Source: Fusarium oxysporum f. sp. lycopersici 4287
Taxonomy: Eukaryota > Ascomycota > Sordariomycetes > Hypocreales > Nectriaceae
DNA length: 64,000 bases
Direction: 5' to 3'
NCBI RefSeq assembly: GCF_000149955.1
Contig: NC_030991.1
Coordinates: 3,404,385 to 3,468,384 of the forward strand
In this document: positions 42,312-52,600 of the stretch, in pieces
How positions within the stretch are numbered: the first letter of the stretch is position 1
Layout of the letters: each line of letters starts with the position of its first letter
Program-made: the position numbers and the translations under genes
The notes under the pieces: model-generated
Databases searched by the model: none
What the model saw: the letters and a program-made list of their open reading frames with translations, nothing else
What the model was told of the DNA's origin: nothing

Positions 42312-42524
42312 TGTTGGAAAATCCGGGGATCCCCCTTCCCTTCAGGATTCAGAATAACAGTTTGAAAGTCCTAGATTTAAAGTTTAAAGTCCTAGATACA
42401 ATTATCTAGAGATATAAACCCGAGAATAACTCTCAGCTCAATAAGAAACAACCAAGTTTCATAAATAAAAAAAAAATAAAAAAAAAACATTTTCACCCAG
42501 CACTACTGCGCAATATAAACAACA
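42312..42524 (-). mobile_element. Solo LTR, second family (LTR-B), 213 bp
   Basis: Runs from TGTTGGAAAATCC to TATAAACAACA. Reverse complement of 45363-45669 apart from that copy's MITE. Contains the AGTCCTAGA words also seen in the Copia LTR. No 5-bp target duplication (AGGCT versus CGTGG). Confidence 0.7.
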
Positions 42525-42798
42525 CGTGGAGCGGGCCAAAGCCAGGGTGGGCCAAAACTAGTGTGGACGACTTATCAACAAAGTCACGCGGGACATATCG
42601 GTCAAGGAGAGCGACTTGGTTTGGATTTTTCAAGACCCTGCTAATTCGAACAACGAGATGTGATAGAGCCGAATAGATAGACAGATACAAGTTTAGCTGC
42701 CTAGAAACCGTTGCTAGCAAAAGAGATAAAAATAGAGTAGCCAGCTACATTTATCACATTTGGACAAATGTCTTGCTCAGCCCTCGATTCTACTCGGT
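42525..42798. other. 3' region of polygalacturonase gene
   Basis: No other feature seen. Confidence 0.4.
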
Positions 42799-43997
42799 TT
42801 AGGTGCAGAATGCACCAGCGGGAACGCCCACACACTTCTCCTTACTCTGGCCGCCAGTGATGTTGATGTCTGTAAATGTCCAGTCCTTGCAGTCGGCACA
42901 GAGAATGAAGGTGTTCTTACCCGCCGGCTTCACCGTTCCTGTGACGTTCTTTATCCTGATACCTGTCATAGGAATACCCTTGGTAGGCTGCTGAGTCGGG
43001 CCGCCGTTGAGGTAGTCCTGTCGGAAAACCATGCCGTATTTGTCGATATCGCGAAGGGTGATGTCCTCATACGTGACATCCGTGACGGAGCCTGTGGCCC
43101 CCGCAATGGTCTTGATACGAATAGCGTTTTCGGAACTTTCAATCATGGTCTTGGAGATGAAAACATTCTCGACGATAGATTTATTGCCAACGGATCCAAT
43201 CGAGGCACCGTGACCACCGCTGCAGTGACCGTTGGTGAAGGTGATGTTTTTACCCGAGTTGATGGCAACGCAATCGTCCTGATTCTCGACGACGGCACCA
43301 TCGATAACGAGTCCATCGACCTTGCCGATATTGAAGCCGTCAGTGTTGTGTCCGCCCAGTTTGTCGCCGAGGGAGCTGTCGATGTGGACGTCTTTGACAA
43401 GCAGGTTCGTGACTGTGTTGATGCTCACGGCCTGGACCGGAGTGTCCTTGATGTTGAGATTCTGGACGATCGAGTCATGAACATCATGAAGTGCCACGAG
43501 CTTGGGCTTCTTCTTGCCGCCGTTGCCGCCTTTTCCATCCCAATATCGCCGACCTTGACCATTGATGCAGTGTCCAGCATCTCCCTCAATGGTAAGGCCG
43601 TTTCCCGAGATAGTAATTAAAGGACCTAGCCACTCGGCGTAACCAAAGGTCATGACTCCCTTGAAGATGACCTATAACTCTGTCAGATAAATGTCACGTC
43701 ATGGACGAGAGTAGACCGAGTGGCTTTACCGTGGTGCCATCCTTAAGATTGGTCAGGTCCAGAGTCTTTCCAGCAGGGACTTTGACGTTGTTGAGGACGA
43801 TAGTCGAGCAGCTGCTCTTGTGCTGCATAGCAGTATCAGCAGTAGTAAAGTTACAGCCTCCAGAGGCTGGATGGGAGTCTGAACTCGATTCAGACTTGGG
43901 GAGGGACCTGGGGTGGTGGGACTTTGAGTTGGAATGGGAGTAGCCAGCAAAAGTGGAAGCAATAAAGCCGCCGAAAAAGAGGGAGTGAAAAGCGCAT
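42799..43997 (-). CDS. Endopolygalacturonase-like GH28 enzyme, possible frameshift in signal peptide
   Basis: Exons 43997-43730 and 43671-42799. The intron (58 bp) has donor GTAAAG, branch CTGAC and acceptor TATAG. The large exon has the four GH28 active-site blocks: [27 protein letters not shown] and AIRIKTI, giving the three catalytic Asp, the His and the substrate-binding Arg-Lys. It ends [14 protein letters not shown]...[11 protein letters not shown] with paired Cys, as in secreted fungal pectinases. It hydrolyses de-esterified pectin outside the cell. The first exon has the [11 protein letters not shown] and a hydrophobic core, but a run of five T at 43971-43975 puts the start out of frame with the rest by one base. 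That is either real inactivation or a base-call error. About 355 aa. A mimp lies 845 bp upstream. Inverted LTRs bracket the locus. Confidence 0.88.
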
Positions 43998-44661
43998 CTT
44001 GTAACGATATGTCAAAAAAAAAAAAAAAAAAATGAAAAAACCGAAGTACAGTTCAAAGAGGGTTAAGGAAAACAAGGAGGAAGAACATGGAAAGTTGTCT
44101 ATCAAAGCAAATAAAAAAAGAAGAAGGGACACAATATTGATCGAGACTGTCAAAGTCTTGAATACCTACATGAAAAAAAAAAAAAAAAAAAAAAAAAAGA
44201 AAAAGATGAAAAAAATCGGAATGCTCAAAGTATATAAAGATCTTGAAACAGCGAGTCAAACCTACATGCCGTCTAGCCGTCCGTCAAGGTTCGTATTTCG
44301 TATTTGGCAACCTTGACACTTGATGGTTTCACCAGGATCCAGTATCTAGTGACGATATGAGATGCCATTTTCTACCGCGTCGAAGTGCCAATCTATGGGC
44401 ACGATAGATCCACCTCTGTCCTCAACATCCGGGGTTAGATGGGTTGAAACACTAAGCAAGGGCTCGGGTAATATATCTCCGTCTATTGGTGCATGGCAAT
44501 TATCCAAGCCGCGGTGTTGTTTCAGATTTAGTCTGGAAGCATGTCAATTCCGGATGCCCGGCACGATGACTGCCTACGCCGCCGCACTATATGACTATAG
44601 GGTTTTGTTTGAGTTTATAGGTAGCATAGTTTGAACTTTGAACATGAGGAAAGGAAACCTA
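43998..44661. other. Upstream region of polygalacturonase gene
   Basis: Two long A runs (near 44014-44032 and 44173-44198) in otherwise AG-rich sequence. No ORF supported. Confidence 0.4.
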
Positions 44662-44771
44662 CAGGGAGTTTCAGGTTCAGTTTCTCTTGAAATACAGGAA
44701 AGTTTGCCATTTTAGGGGGTAGGTGGAAGAAAGAAAGTTAAAACTGCAGAAACTGAACCTGAAATTCTCTG
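44662..44771. mobile_element. 110-bp MITE (family Y), copy 1
   Basis: TIRs CAGGGAGTTTCAGGTTCAGT and its complement-type end ACTGAACCTGAAATTCTCTG, with TA on both sides. Exactly the length of the copy at 45400-45509. Confidence 0.85.
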
Positions 44772-44841
44772 TATCAAAATATCCAGACACGTCTTTCGGC
44801 TGTTGCGGCAGTGTCTCACCATCAAGTCATACCGACTGCTA

Positions 44842-45064
44842 CAGTGGGATGCAATAAGTTTGAATACCCTTAGAAGTACTGATACCCCCTGTCTAGCCTA
44901 TTTGGAGTTAAGCCTGCTTCTAATCTGAAGAAGAAGCTCGATCTAGCCAATCCCTATATTCTTATTAGCCATGCAAAAGCTGATATGCACGTGGTAGCTG
45001 GCTCAAAGAGGCTAGCGGCAAAAGAAGATACACGCCCGGTATTCAAACTTATTGCATCCCACTG
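44842..45064. mobile_element. mimp (type b), intact, 223 bp
   Basis: Perfect TIRs CAGTGGGATGCAATAAGTTT and AAACTTATTGCATCCCACTG, TA on both sides. Same family as 9299-9521. Upstream of the polygalacturonase gene. Confidence 0.95.
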
Positions 45065-45133
45065 TACTTGGAACTCATATCCGCCTAGTTAGCCGAATGT
45101 TCATGTTTCAGCTGCAGTTGCATCGGTAGTTCA

Positions 45134-45280
45134 GACTACCCACACTTGATGGTAAGATTCGCTACTCAATTTGTCATTGAAGAACCGACAGACGGGTTGA
45201 TTTGCAGCTTCTTGCTTGATTGCGCGTTGGGCAAAGTAATCTTCTGGGCCTGGTGGCCGAGGAGCATCCTGAAAGTTTAT
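45134..45280 (-). other. Possible terminal exon of an unknown gene
   Basis: After an acceptor-like TTTGCAG on the minus strand, 48 codons are open: INFQDAPRPPGPEDYFAQRA... to QVWVV then TGA. Codon use looks protein-like, and there is an intron-like AT-rich stretch upstream, but no other exon was found. May be a gene relic. Confidence 0.25.
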
Positions 45281-45362
45281 CTGCAAATTAGCATAATTAT
45301 GATGTTAGATACAAAAGTACCGACAAGACCAGAGTGGGGGCCTTAAGCAGTCTAAGGTTTGC

Positions 45363-45669
45363 TGTTGTTTATATTGCGCAGTAGTACTGGGTGAAGGTAC
45401 AGTGATTTTCAGGTTCAGTTTCCCATCATATACCAAGGATTGTGTTATTTTGGCGGGTTAAGATAAAATGTAAACACGAAAATGTAGAAACTGAACCTGA
45501 AATTCACTGTATATTTCTTATGAAACTTGATTGTTCATTGTTGAGATGAGAGTTCTTCTCCTGTTTAAATCTTTAGTTGATTTCATATAGGACTTTGAAC
45601 TTTAAATCTAGGACTTTCAGACCAACAGTCAGAATCCTGATGATAGGGGGGATTCCCAGTTTTCCAACA
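45363..45669 (+). mobile_element. Solo LTR-B carrying a MITE
   Basis: TGTTGTTTATATTGCGCAGT to TTTTCCAACA, inverted partner of 42312-42524. 307 bp including the 110-bp MITE Y and its TA; about 195 bp without. No clear target duplication. Confidence 0.7.
45400..45509. mobile_element. 110-bp MITE (family Y), copy 2
   Basis: TIRs CAGTGATTTTCAGGTTCAGT and ACTGAACCTGAAATTCACTG, flanked by TA, inserted in an LTR-B. Same length as the copy at 44662-44771. Confidence 0.88.
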
Positions 45670-45745
45670 AAAGATCAGACCGCTGGCGAAGGGGCATTCG
45701 ATGATTGCAGCCGGAGCAGCACTACGGTGGAGCAATCACCATATC

Positions 45746-45951
45746 TGTCAGATATTAAGGTGAATCGTGTATATTTCTTGATCCTTTCGCAATCGAAGGA
45801 CCATTGAGACCTTATATCTTCAACTGGTTCCTTCTAGGACTTGAGTCCTAGAAAGTCCTAGATGAAAGTCCTACGATCTAAGTTTAGGGCGTCAAACTTT
45901 AATCCTGAACCTTAATCCTGAAGTTGAGGGTGAACCCTCCAACATTCAACA
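45746..45951 (-). mobile_element. Copia-1 LTR (206 bp)
   Basis: Equals the LTR at 54457-54662 at all positions I compared. It is the 3' LTR of the minus-strand element that follows. Confidence 0.9.
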
Positions 45952-47187
45952 CACCCCCTCAGGCTCAATAGGTCCCAGTTGAGCCTGCATTTCCTAGGCA
46001 GTCTTCTATCTTCTGGAGCCTTGCTTCTATTCCTTCTTGCTTCCGGCTCTGCTGCTGTCTTTCCTGAATATCTTCCAGGCCAAGTTGATAGAGGAAGCGG
46101 TTCCATTTGCCTGCCGGCAGGGCCTTTGTCAATCCGTCTGCGATCATATCCGTTGATTTGGTGTATTTGACTTGAATTCTCCCTTCTTGGACCTCCTGTC
46201 TCAGCCAGTGGTTGTGAATATCCACGTGCCGCAACTTAGTCTTCAAAGTAGCGATTTCGGCGGTCACAAGGTTGATAGTTTGAGTATTGTCGCAGTCGAT
46301 ACGGATAGTCGGATCATCCATCTGAACTGTAAGCTCTTTCAACAGCCGACTCACATAGAGGGATTCCTTAGCAGCCTGTGCCAAGGCTAGGAGCTCTGCC
46401 TCTGTCGTGGATGTGGTGACTGTATTCTGCTTGCTAGCTCTCCAGCCGATCAACCCGTCGAATAGTCGGATAGTGTACGCTTGGGAGCTTTTCCGATCAA
46501 GGGTGTTATCGGCAAAAGAAGCGTCACTAGCAACTGTAAGACCTCCGGGTCCTCCGAATCGTAGGGCTCGGTGCCTTGTGTGTGAGAGGTAGTGGATAAC
46601 GCGGTCGGCGGCGTCTTGGTGTTCTTGGCCAGGGTTGACAAGAAATCGGGCCAGCCTGGAGGCGGCGAAAGCTATGTCAGGCCGGGTGTTAACGGCGATA
46701 TAGAGGATCGAGCCGACTTTACGTTGATATCGTTGAAGTTCTGCCGGGGTTGCTAGTCCTGTTTGAGGTCGTAGCTCTGTTTGAGTCATTGGTACTGTAG
46801 ATGTTCCCTTGTTAGCTAGATTTGCGATTTTGTCAATGTAGGCTGTTTGAGATAGCCAAATCTTCCTTGCAGGCCGGTCCCGTATGACTTCCATTCCTAG
46901 GAACCATTGCACGGGATCTCCTCCTGTTAGCTTGTATTTTGATCCAAGCTGTCTAGTCAATTCATCGGCCTTGTCTTTCCGGGCCTTCCTGTAAGCGATG
47001 ATAACATCGTCAACGTAAAAGAAGAAGAGGACTCCTTCCTTCTTGAAACAACAAGGTTCGTGAGGAATCTGTGTGTAGCCTAACTCTAGGAGGGTCTTCG
47101 AGAGTTCTTTCTGCCATAGCAAGGGAGAGGCTCGTAGTCCGTACAGGGCCTTGTTGAGCTTCAGGATAGTTGCTGTTTCTTATACCC
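45952..47187 (-). pseudogene. Copia-1 pol C-terminal part (RT to RNase H), truncated at gap
   Basis: The frame 47122-45965 codes reverse transcriptase (FFYVDDVIIAY, GMEVIRDR) and RNase H (ASDASFADN, STTEAELLAL, RIDCDNTQTINL). It is almost identical to the 3' end of Copia-2 at 49687-51000, with a few C/T differences and one missing T near 47178. Cut by the gap at 47188. The other side of the gap is a different gene, so the 5' part of Copia-1 is either in the gap or deleted. Confidence 0.9.
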
Positions 47188-47287
47188 NNNNNNNNNNNNN
47201 NNNNNNNNNNNNNNNNNNNNNNNNNNNNNNNNNNNNNNNNNNNNNNNNNNNNNNNNNNNNNNNNNNNNNNNNNNNNNNNNNNNNNNN
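47188..47287. other. Assembly gap (100 N)
   Basis: Run of exactly 100 N between Copia-1 and the vWA gene; true size unknown. Confidence 0.99.
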
Positions 47288-48022
47288 TCAAGCATCACCA
47301 GTGCCGAAGATAGATATGCCTTCCTATCTACCTTCGATACCATCTTTGTCATTGACGACTCTGGATCCATGGCTGGTCGATCTTGGAGGGAGGTTAGAGA
47401 GGCGCTGAGCACTATTGCCCCGATCTGTACTTCTCACGACCCTGACGGTATTGACGTCTACTTCCTGAACCATCGATCACCAGCCGTCGGAACCGGAGTT
47501 CAAGCACCCGGTGGATATTTCCAGATCCGTGATGCCAACCAAGTCCAACATCTGTTTGAGTCCGTCCGACCCTGCGGAGCAACGCCAACAGGTTCTCGTC
47601 TTCACAGCATTCTCAAGCCCTACGTCGCCCACCTTTCCCGCCGTGCGGCCAACGTTGACTCGACCAAGCCGGTCAATATCATCGTGATCACCGACGGATG
47701 TCCCACGGACGACCCAGAGAGTATCATTGTTCACCACGCCAAGAAGCTCGATCAGATCGAGGCGCCTCCTCATCAAGTTGGCATTCAGTTCTTCCAGGTT
47801 GGCAACGAGCTTGGTGCTACTAGGGCTCTGCGTGAGCTCGACGATGATCTCGCTGACCAGGGTATTCGTGATATGGTTGATACAGCAACTTGGAATTCCA
47901 CTACGTCGGAGAACAGTGAGGCTTTGACCGCAGATGGAATCCTCAAGGTTGTTCTTGGTGCTGTTGTAAGACGCCTGGATCGCAAGTCCACTCATAGCTC
48001 TCCTCAGAGCCGTAGAAACTAA
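47288..48022 (+). CDS. von Willebrand factor A domain protein, 5' end lost in gap
   Basis: Open from the gap edge to the stop at 48022 (244 codons visible). The vWA fold is clear: FDTIFVIDDSGSMAGRSW contains the MIDAS DxSxS metal site, GATPTGSRLHSIL provides the Thr, and NIIVITDGCPTDDPES the third strand with Asp. The tail HSSPQSRRN is basic. Such cytosolic fungal vWA proteins are thought to mediate metal-dependent protein binding; the specific role is unknown. The first Met in frame (47369) lies inside the MIDAS motif, so the true start is upstream of the gap. Confidence 0.85.
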   Translation, partial: SSITSAEDRYAFLSTFDTIFVIDDSGSMAGRSWREVREALSTIAPICTSHDPDGIDVYFLNHRSPAVGTGVQAPGGYFQIRDANQVQHLFESVRPCGATPTGSRLHSILKPYVAHLSRRAANVDSTKPVNIIVITDGCPTDDPESIIVHHAKKLDQIEAPPHQVGIQFFQVGNELGATRALRELDDDLADQGIRDMVDTATWNSTTSENSEALTADGILKVVLGAVVRRLDRKSTHSSPQSRRN

Positions 48023-49467
48023 ACATTTCATCTCTGCGCCCTACTTCCTGATCATACTGAATTGCTTCGTGGTGGAGTTTTGTTGCCACTTAAAGTTCTC
48101 TACATAAGATTTCTTGCCTAGATATCTCTCCGCCAGGATAGAAGCGCTAAGGTGGTAGCCACGGAATAACCACTATTGTGTCATGATTTCAATGCATAAC
48201 AGCTTAATTGTTACACCTGAGGCCACTCGCCACATCATCATTCGATCATGGATTCCCCATAATGATTGCATTCGCCCCCCTAACTAGTCTACGAGTTTTC
48301 ACTCCTACTTTATGGCGAAACGGAAAAGGCTAACAAAACAGACTGTCTGCAAGGTTAGGGTTAGCAAGCCTCAGTGATTCATAAACGAAAAGAGATGTCA
48401 TGCAGGAATACATATGCCTACCAGAGCAAGAGACCCTAAAAGGGCACATGACGCCTGCAGTCACTTTTCGATAGGAATAACCCTGCCCAAGTCGCGCGTA
48501 TCCCAGGTAGGTTGTTGCAGATTGTTCCGTCGTTGGCAGGAATCAAGCGCCTGAAACCGAGACCGAGACTGAACCTGATACTGATATTGATCTGGAGGCT
48601 GAATCTGGGGTGCGGAATTCATTGTTGTTGACCTCGCAGGCTTTTATTCGCCACCTCGTCAAGGTGTTCTTGCCCGAGCCACTTACATTTGCTTTGAGAT
48701 TAAGAAAAACAACCCTCATAAGTAAGGTCAGATTTCACGCCGGTCTGGACCATCGAAGCAGCTAGGCTTCTCAGAGCAAGCGTTCTGGTATAATGTGGCG
48801 ATCTTAGTAAAAAACCGCTCATGGGTCGATCGATGATACCTTAGCTAAATAATCCCAGACCGACGAATGCATCCCTTGCACAACGGTAAGGTGCATTTGA
48901 ATAAAGTCCCTTGGTTCTGAAAAAGCCTGTTAGTTCGTTTTCAACGTGGCCTTTCGAATGTAAGCACCTATACTGTGATAGGAAAATGATTTTCTATATG
49001 ATAGGCAAGACAGTAAGCAGAGCAGAGTCAATGAAGCCTGTATTTGAAGTGAATTAGGTACAGTACTACGTAGCGCTTTTGACAATATCACAACATCAGA
49101 GTGGAACCATTAAAGAAGATGAACTGAAGGAAGGAGTTCGACTCCAGAGATAGCCTGTCGTTTCGGTAGATTAACTAGGGGGGTGTCAAAAAAAAGACTG
49201 ACGTGAAAACCTGATCTTGTATGGTAGAAGTGAATTGCCGTGTCAGAAGTGTTTTAACACCTCGAGGGGGACCAGGTCGTATAGACAAGCTCTTAGCTAT
49301 GTTGAAACTCGTTGTTAACCCTCACTCGACCCAAGTAATTGCATACCATAATAAATTCATTATAAGAAGGAATCTTAATTTTATATCAATTAGTAATCCA
49401 CTTTCCTGGTAGTAAGTCACCTGTCGACCTATATAGTACTAAATATTTGATATGTTGAGAATAGTAG
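48023..49467. other. 1.4 kb without recognised gene
   Basis: A 50-codon open stretch near 48560-48720 (repeated ETETETEPDTDID, then LLLTSQAFIRHLVKVFLPEPLTFAL) may be a gene relic. Nothing else supported. Confidence 0.35.
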
Positions 49468-49673
49468 TGTCAGATATTAAGGTGAATCGTGTATATTTCT
49501 TGATTCTTTCGCAATCGAAGGACCATTGAGACCTTATATCTTTGACTGGTTCCTTCTAGGACTTGAGTCCTAGAAAGTCCTAGATGAAAGTCCTACGATC
49601 TAAGTTTAGGGCGTCAAACTTTAATCCTGAACCTTAATCCTGAAGTTGAGGGTGAACCCTCCAACATTCAACA
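49468..49673 (-). repeat. Copia-2 3' LTR
   Basis: TGTCAGATATTAAGG to ACATTCAACA as read on the plus strand. Has GATTCTTTC and CTTTGACTGG where the other LTRs have GATCCTTTC and CTTCAACTGG. Confidence 0.93.
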
Positions 49674-49686
49674 CACCCCCTCAGGC

Positions 49687-52600
49687 TCAATAGGTCCCAG
49701 TTGAGCCTGCATTTCCTAGGCAGTCTTCTATCCTCTGGAGCCTTGCTTCTATTCCTTCTTGCTTCCGGCTCTGCTGCTGTCTTTCCTGAATATCTTCCAG
49801 GCCAAGTTGATAGAGGAAGCGGTTCCATTTGCCTGCCGGCAGGGCCTTTGTCAATCCGTCTGCGATCATATCCGTTGATTTGGTGTATTTGACTTGAATT
49901 CTCCCTTCTTGGACCTCCTGTCTCAGCCAGTGGTTGTGAATATCCACGTGCCGCAACTTAGTCTTCAAAGTAGCGATTTCGGCGGTCACAAGGTTGATAG
50001 TTTGAGTATTGTCGCAGTCGATACGGATAGTCGGATCATCCATCTGAACTGTAAGCTCTTTCAACAGCCGACTCACATAGAGGGATTCCTTAGCAGCCTG
50101 TGCCAGGGCTAGGAGCTCTGCCTCTGTTGTGGATGTGGTGACTGTATTCTGCTTGCTAGCTCTCCAGCCGATCAACCCGTCGAATAGTCGGATAGTGTAC
50201 GCTTGGGAGCTTTTCCGATCAAGGGTGTTATCGGCAAAAGAAGCGTCACTAGCAACTGTAAGACCTCCGGGCCCTCCGAATCGTAGGGCTCGGTGCCTTG
50301 TGTGTGAGAGGTAGTGGATAACGCGGTCGGCGGCGTCTTGGTGTTCTTGGCCAGGGTTGACAAGAAATCGGGCCAGCCTGGAGGCGGCGAAAGCTATGTC
50401 AGGCCGGGTGTTAACGGCGATATAGAGGATCGAGCCGACTTTACGTTGATATCGTTGAAGTTCTGCCGGGGTTGCTAGTCCTGTTTGAGGTCGTAGCTCT
50501 GTTTGAGTCATTGGTACTGTAGATGTTCCCTTGTTAGCTAGATTTGCGATTTTGTCAATGTAGGCTGTTTGAGATAGCCAAATCTTCCTTGCAGGCCGGT
50601 CCCGTATGACTTCCATTCCTAGGAACCATTGCACGGGATCTCCTCCTGTTAGCTTGTATTTTGATCCAAGCTGTCTAGTCAATTCATCGGCCTTGTCTTT
50701 CCGGGCCTTCCTGTAAGCGATGATAACATCGTCAACGTAAAAGAAGAAGAGGACTCCTTCCTTCTTGAAACAACAAGGTTCGTGAGGAATCTGTGTGTAG
50801 CCTAACTCTAGGAGGGTCTTCGAGAGTTCTTTCTGCCATAGCAAGGGAGAGGCTCGTAGTCCGTACAGGGCCTTGTTGAGCTTCAGGATAGTTGCTGTTT
50901 TCTTATACCCCGGGGCCATGTGCATGAAGATATCCTGGTCAATTGGGGCGTTTACGAATGCGTTGACCACATCGTATTGGACCATCTCTAGGTCAAATCT
51001 GGCCGCAATGGCTATCAGGGTCCGGAAAGACCTTCCGGCTAGGGTAGCTGCATATGTCTCTTGCAACCTTCCCTTAGCTTGTTGGTCTCCTCTGACCACT
51101 AGCCGTGCCTTGCATTTCTGAAATCGGCCGTGTTTATCGAACTTGTAAACGTATACCCACATACAGCCAAGGACTTGTTGGTCAACGGCGCAAGCGTCTT
51201 TCTTTCGAATCTCAGTCCAGGACCTCATTTCCTTGTGACTCTGAAGGTGGCTTTCTTCAGCCTCTTGAAAGAGCATTCCAAAAGGGTGATGCTTTAGGTC
51301 TTGATGTTTCGTCGGGGGCGGCGGTAGAGAGTTTCGATGCATTTTCACCCCTTGTCGGAGCTTCCGTTCAATTGAGGTCTGGAGAGGGGACTTTGTTCCG
51401 GCTAGGAAGGCTGCTTGCCACGAGACTGTTTTGTTTCCTTCGTCTGATAAGACCCTGGAGCTGTGCGCTAGTAGCGCTGACAGTGGTGTGACTGGAGGTG
51501 TTAGAAGGATATCAGAGTCTTCTGACTGTTTAAGGCCGTTTTCTAGGGCAGTCGCCACGATGCAGTCTTCTGTTTCGTCTGTAATAGGGCTGCTTTCGTC
51601 TGCTAGGGTGGTTGTTGGAAGGACCACTTCAATACAGTCTTCAACCTGTTCGGCTTGTTCGTTGTCGTCTTGTTCCGGCAGGGAGGATCCTTGTACGAAC
51701 TTGGCAACTTCTTCTAGGTCAGCTTCGAGTAGTTCATCTTTGAAGCTTTCCCAGTCTCCGTTGCAGCCTTCGTCTTCATTAAATATGACGTCTCGAGTAT
51801 TGACTATCCGGTTGATCGTGGGGATCCAGATCCTATAGATATTTGAGGACCTATATCCCACTAGGAAGCCGATCCAACCTTTGGGCTTAAGCCGCATCTT
51901 GCGATTGACCTTCTGCTGGGCATCTGAGGTCATTGCATAGGCCTTGCAGCCAAATGCCCGTAGGTGTGTTTGATCCGGCTGTTTCTTCGGCTGTGGAATC
52001 CCTGCTGCTTTGGCTGATGCTGTATGCAGTTGATCATATGGCGTTTTCCAGCCTGATGCGTAGTTCGGCGTTCGGTTGTACAGATAAACTGCTGTCCTTC
52101 CAATTTCTGGCCACAGCTGGTGAGGAAGCTTTGCGCCTGTTCGCATAGCCCTTTCCTTGTCCTTGACTACACCCCCTGAGCGTTCGGCACCCCCATTCTG
52201 GGCTTGTGTGTATGGGGCCGAGGGCTCGATGATGATAGCTCTATTCCTCAGGAAGTCTCCGATTTTCGGCTTGATCTCCGTGATCTCGTTATCGCATTCG
52301 ATGACTTTGACCTTGAGGCCGTGTTGGACTTCCAGATGACTTAGGAAGGATTTGAAAGCGGTGATAACAGCTTCTGTCGTCCGGGCTGTGAGGTAGTAAT
52401 CCCAGATGTAACCCGTAGCTCGGCAGGTTAACAACATCTGTGAGGTATAGCCGCCTATGCCTTCTTGGTAGTCATGGAAGTCAATAGCGATACGCTCGCC
52501 GGCCTTCTGATCGGATTGTCTTGGGGCTCGTCTGATTTGTCTCTTGATCTTCGATATGCCACAGGCGTCGCATTCAACAGTGGCTGGTCCTCGTATTCGC

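Noticed and set aside
42760..43620. 286-codon plus-strand frame opposite the polygalacturonase gene
   Set aside because: The minus strand carries all GH28 active-site motifs and a proper intron. The plus-strand frame is a shadow of biased codon use.
44000..44220. Long A and T runs as retrotransposon poly-A tails
   Set aside because: No LINE or SINE body and no target duplication flank them.
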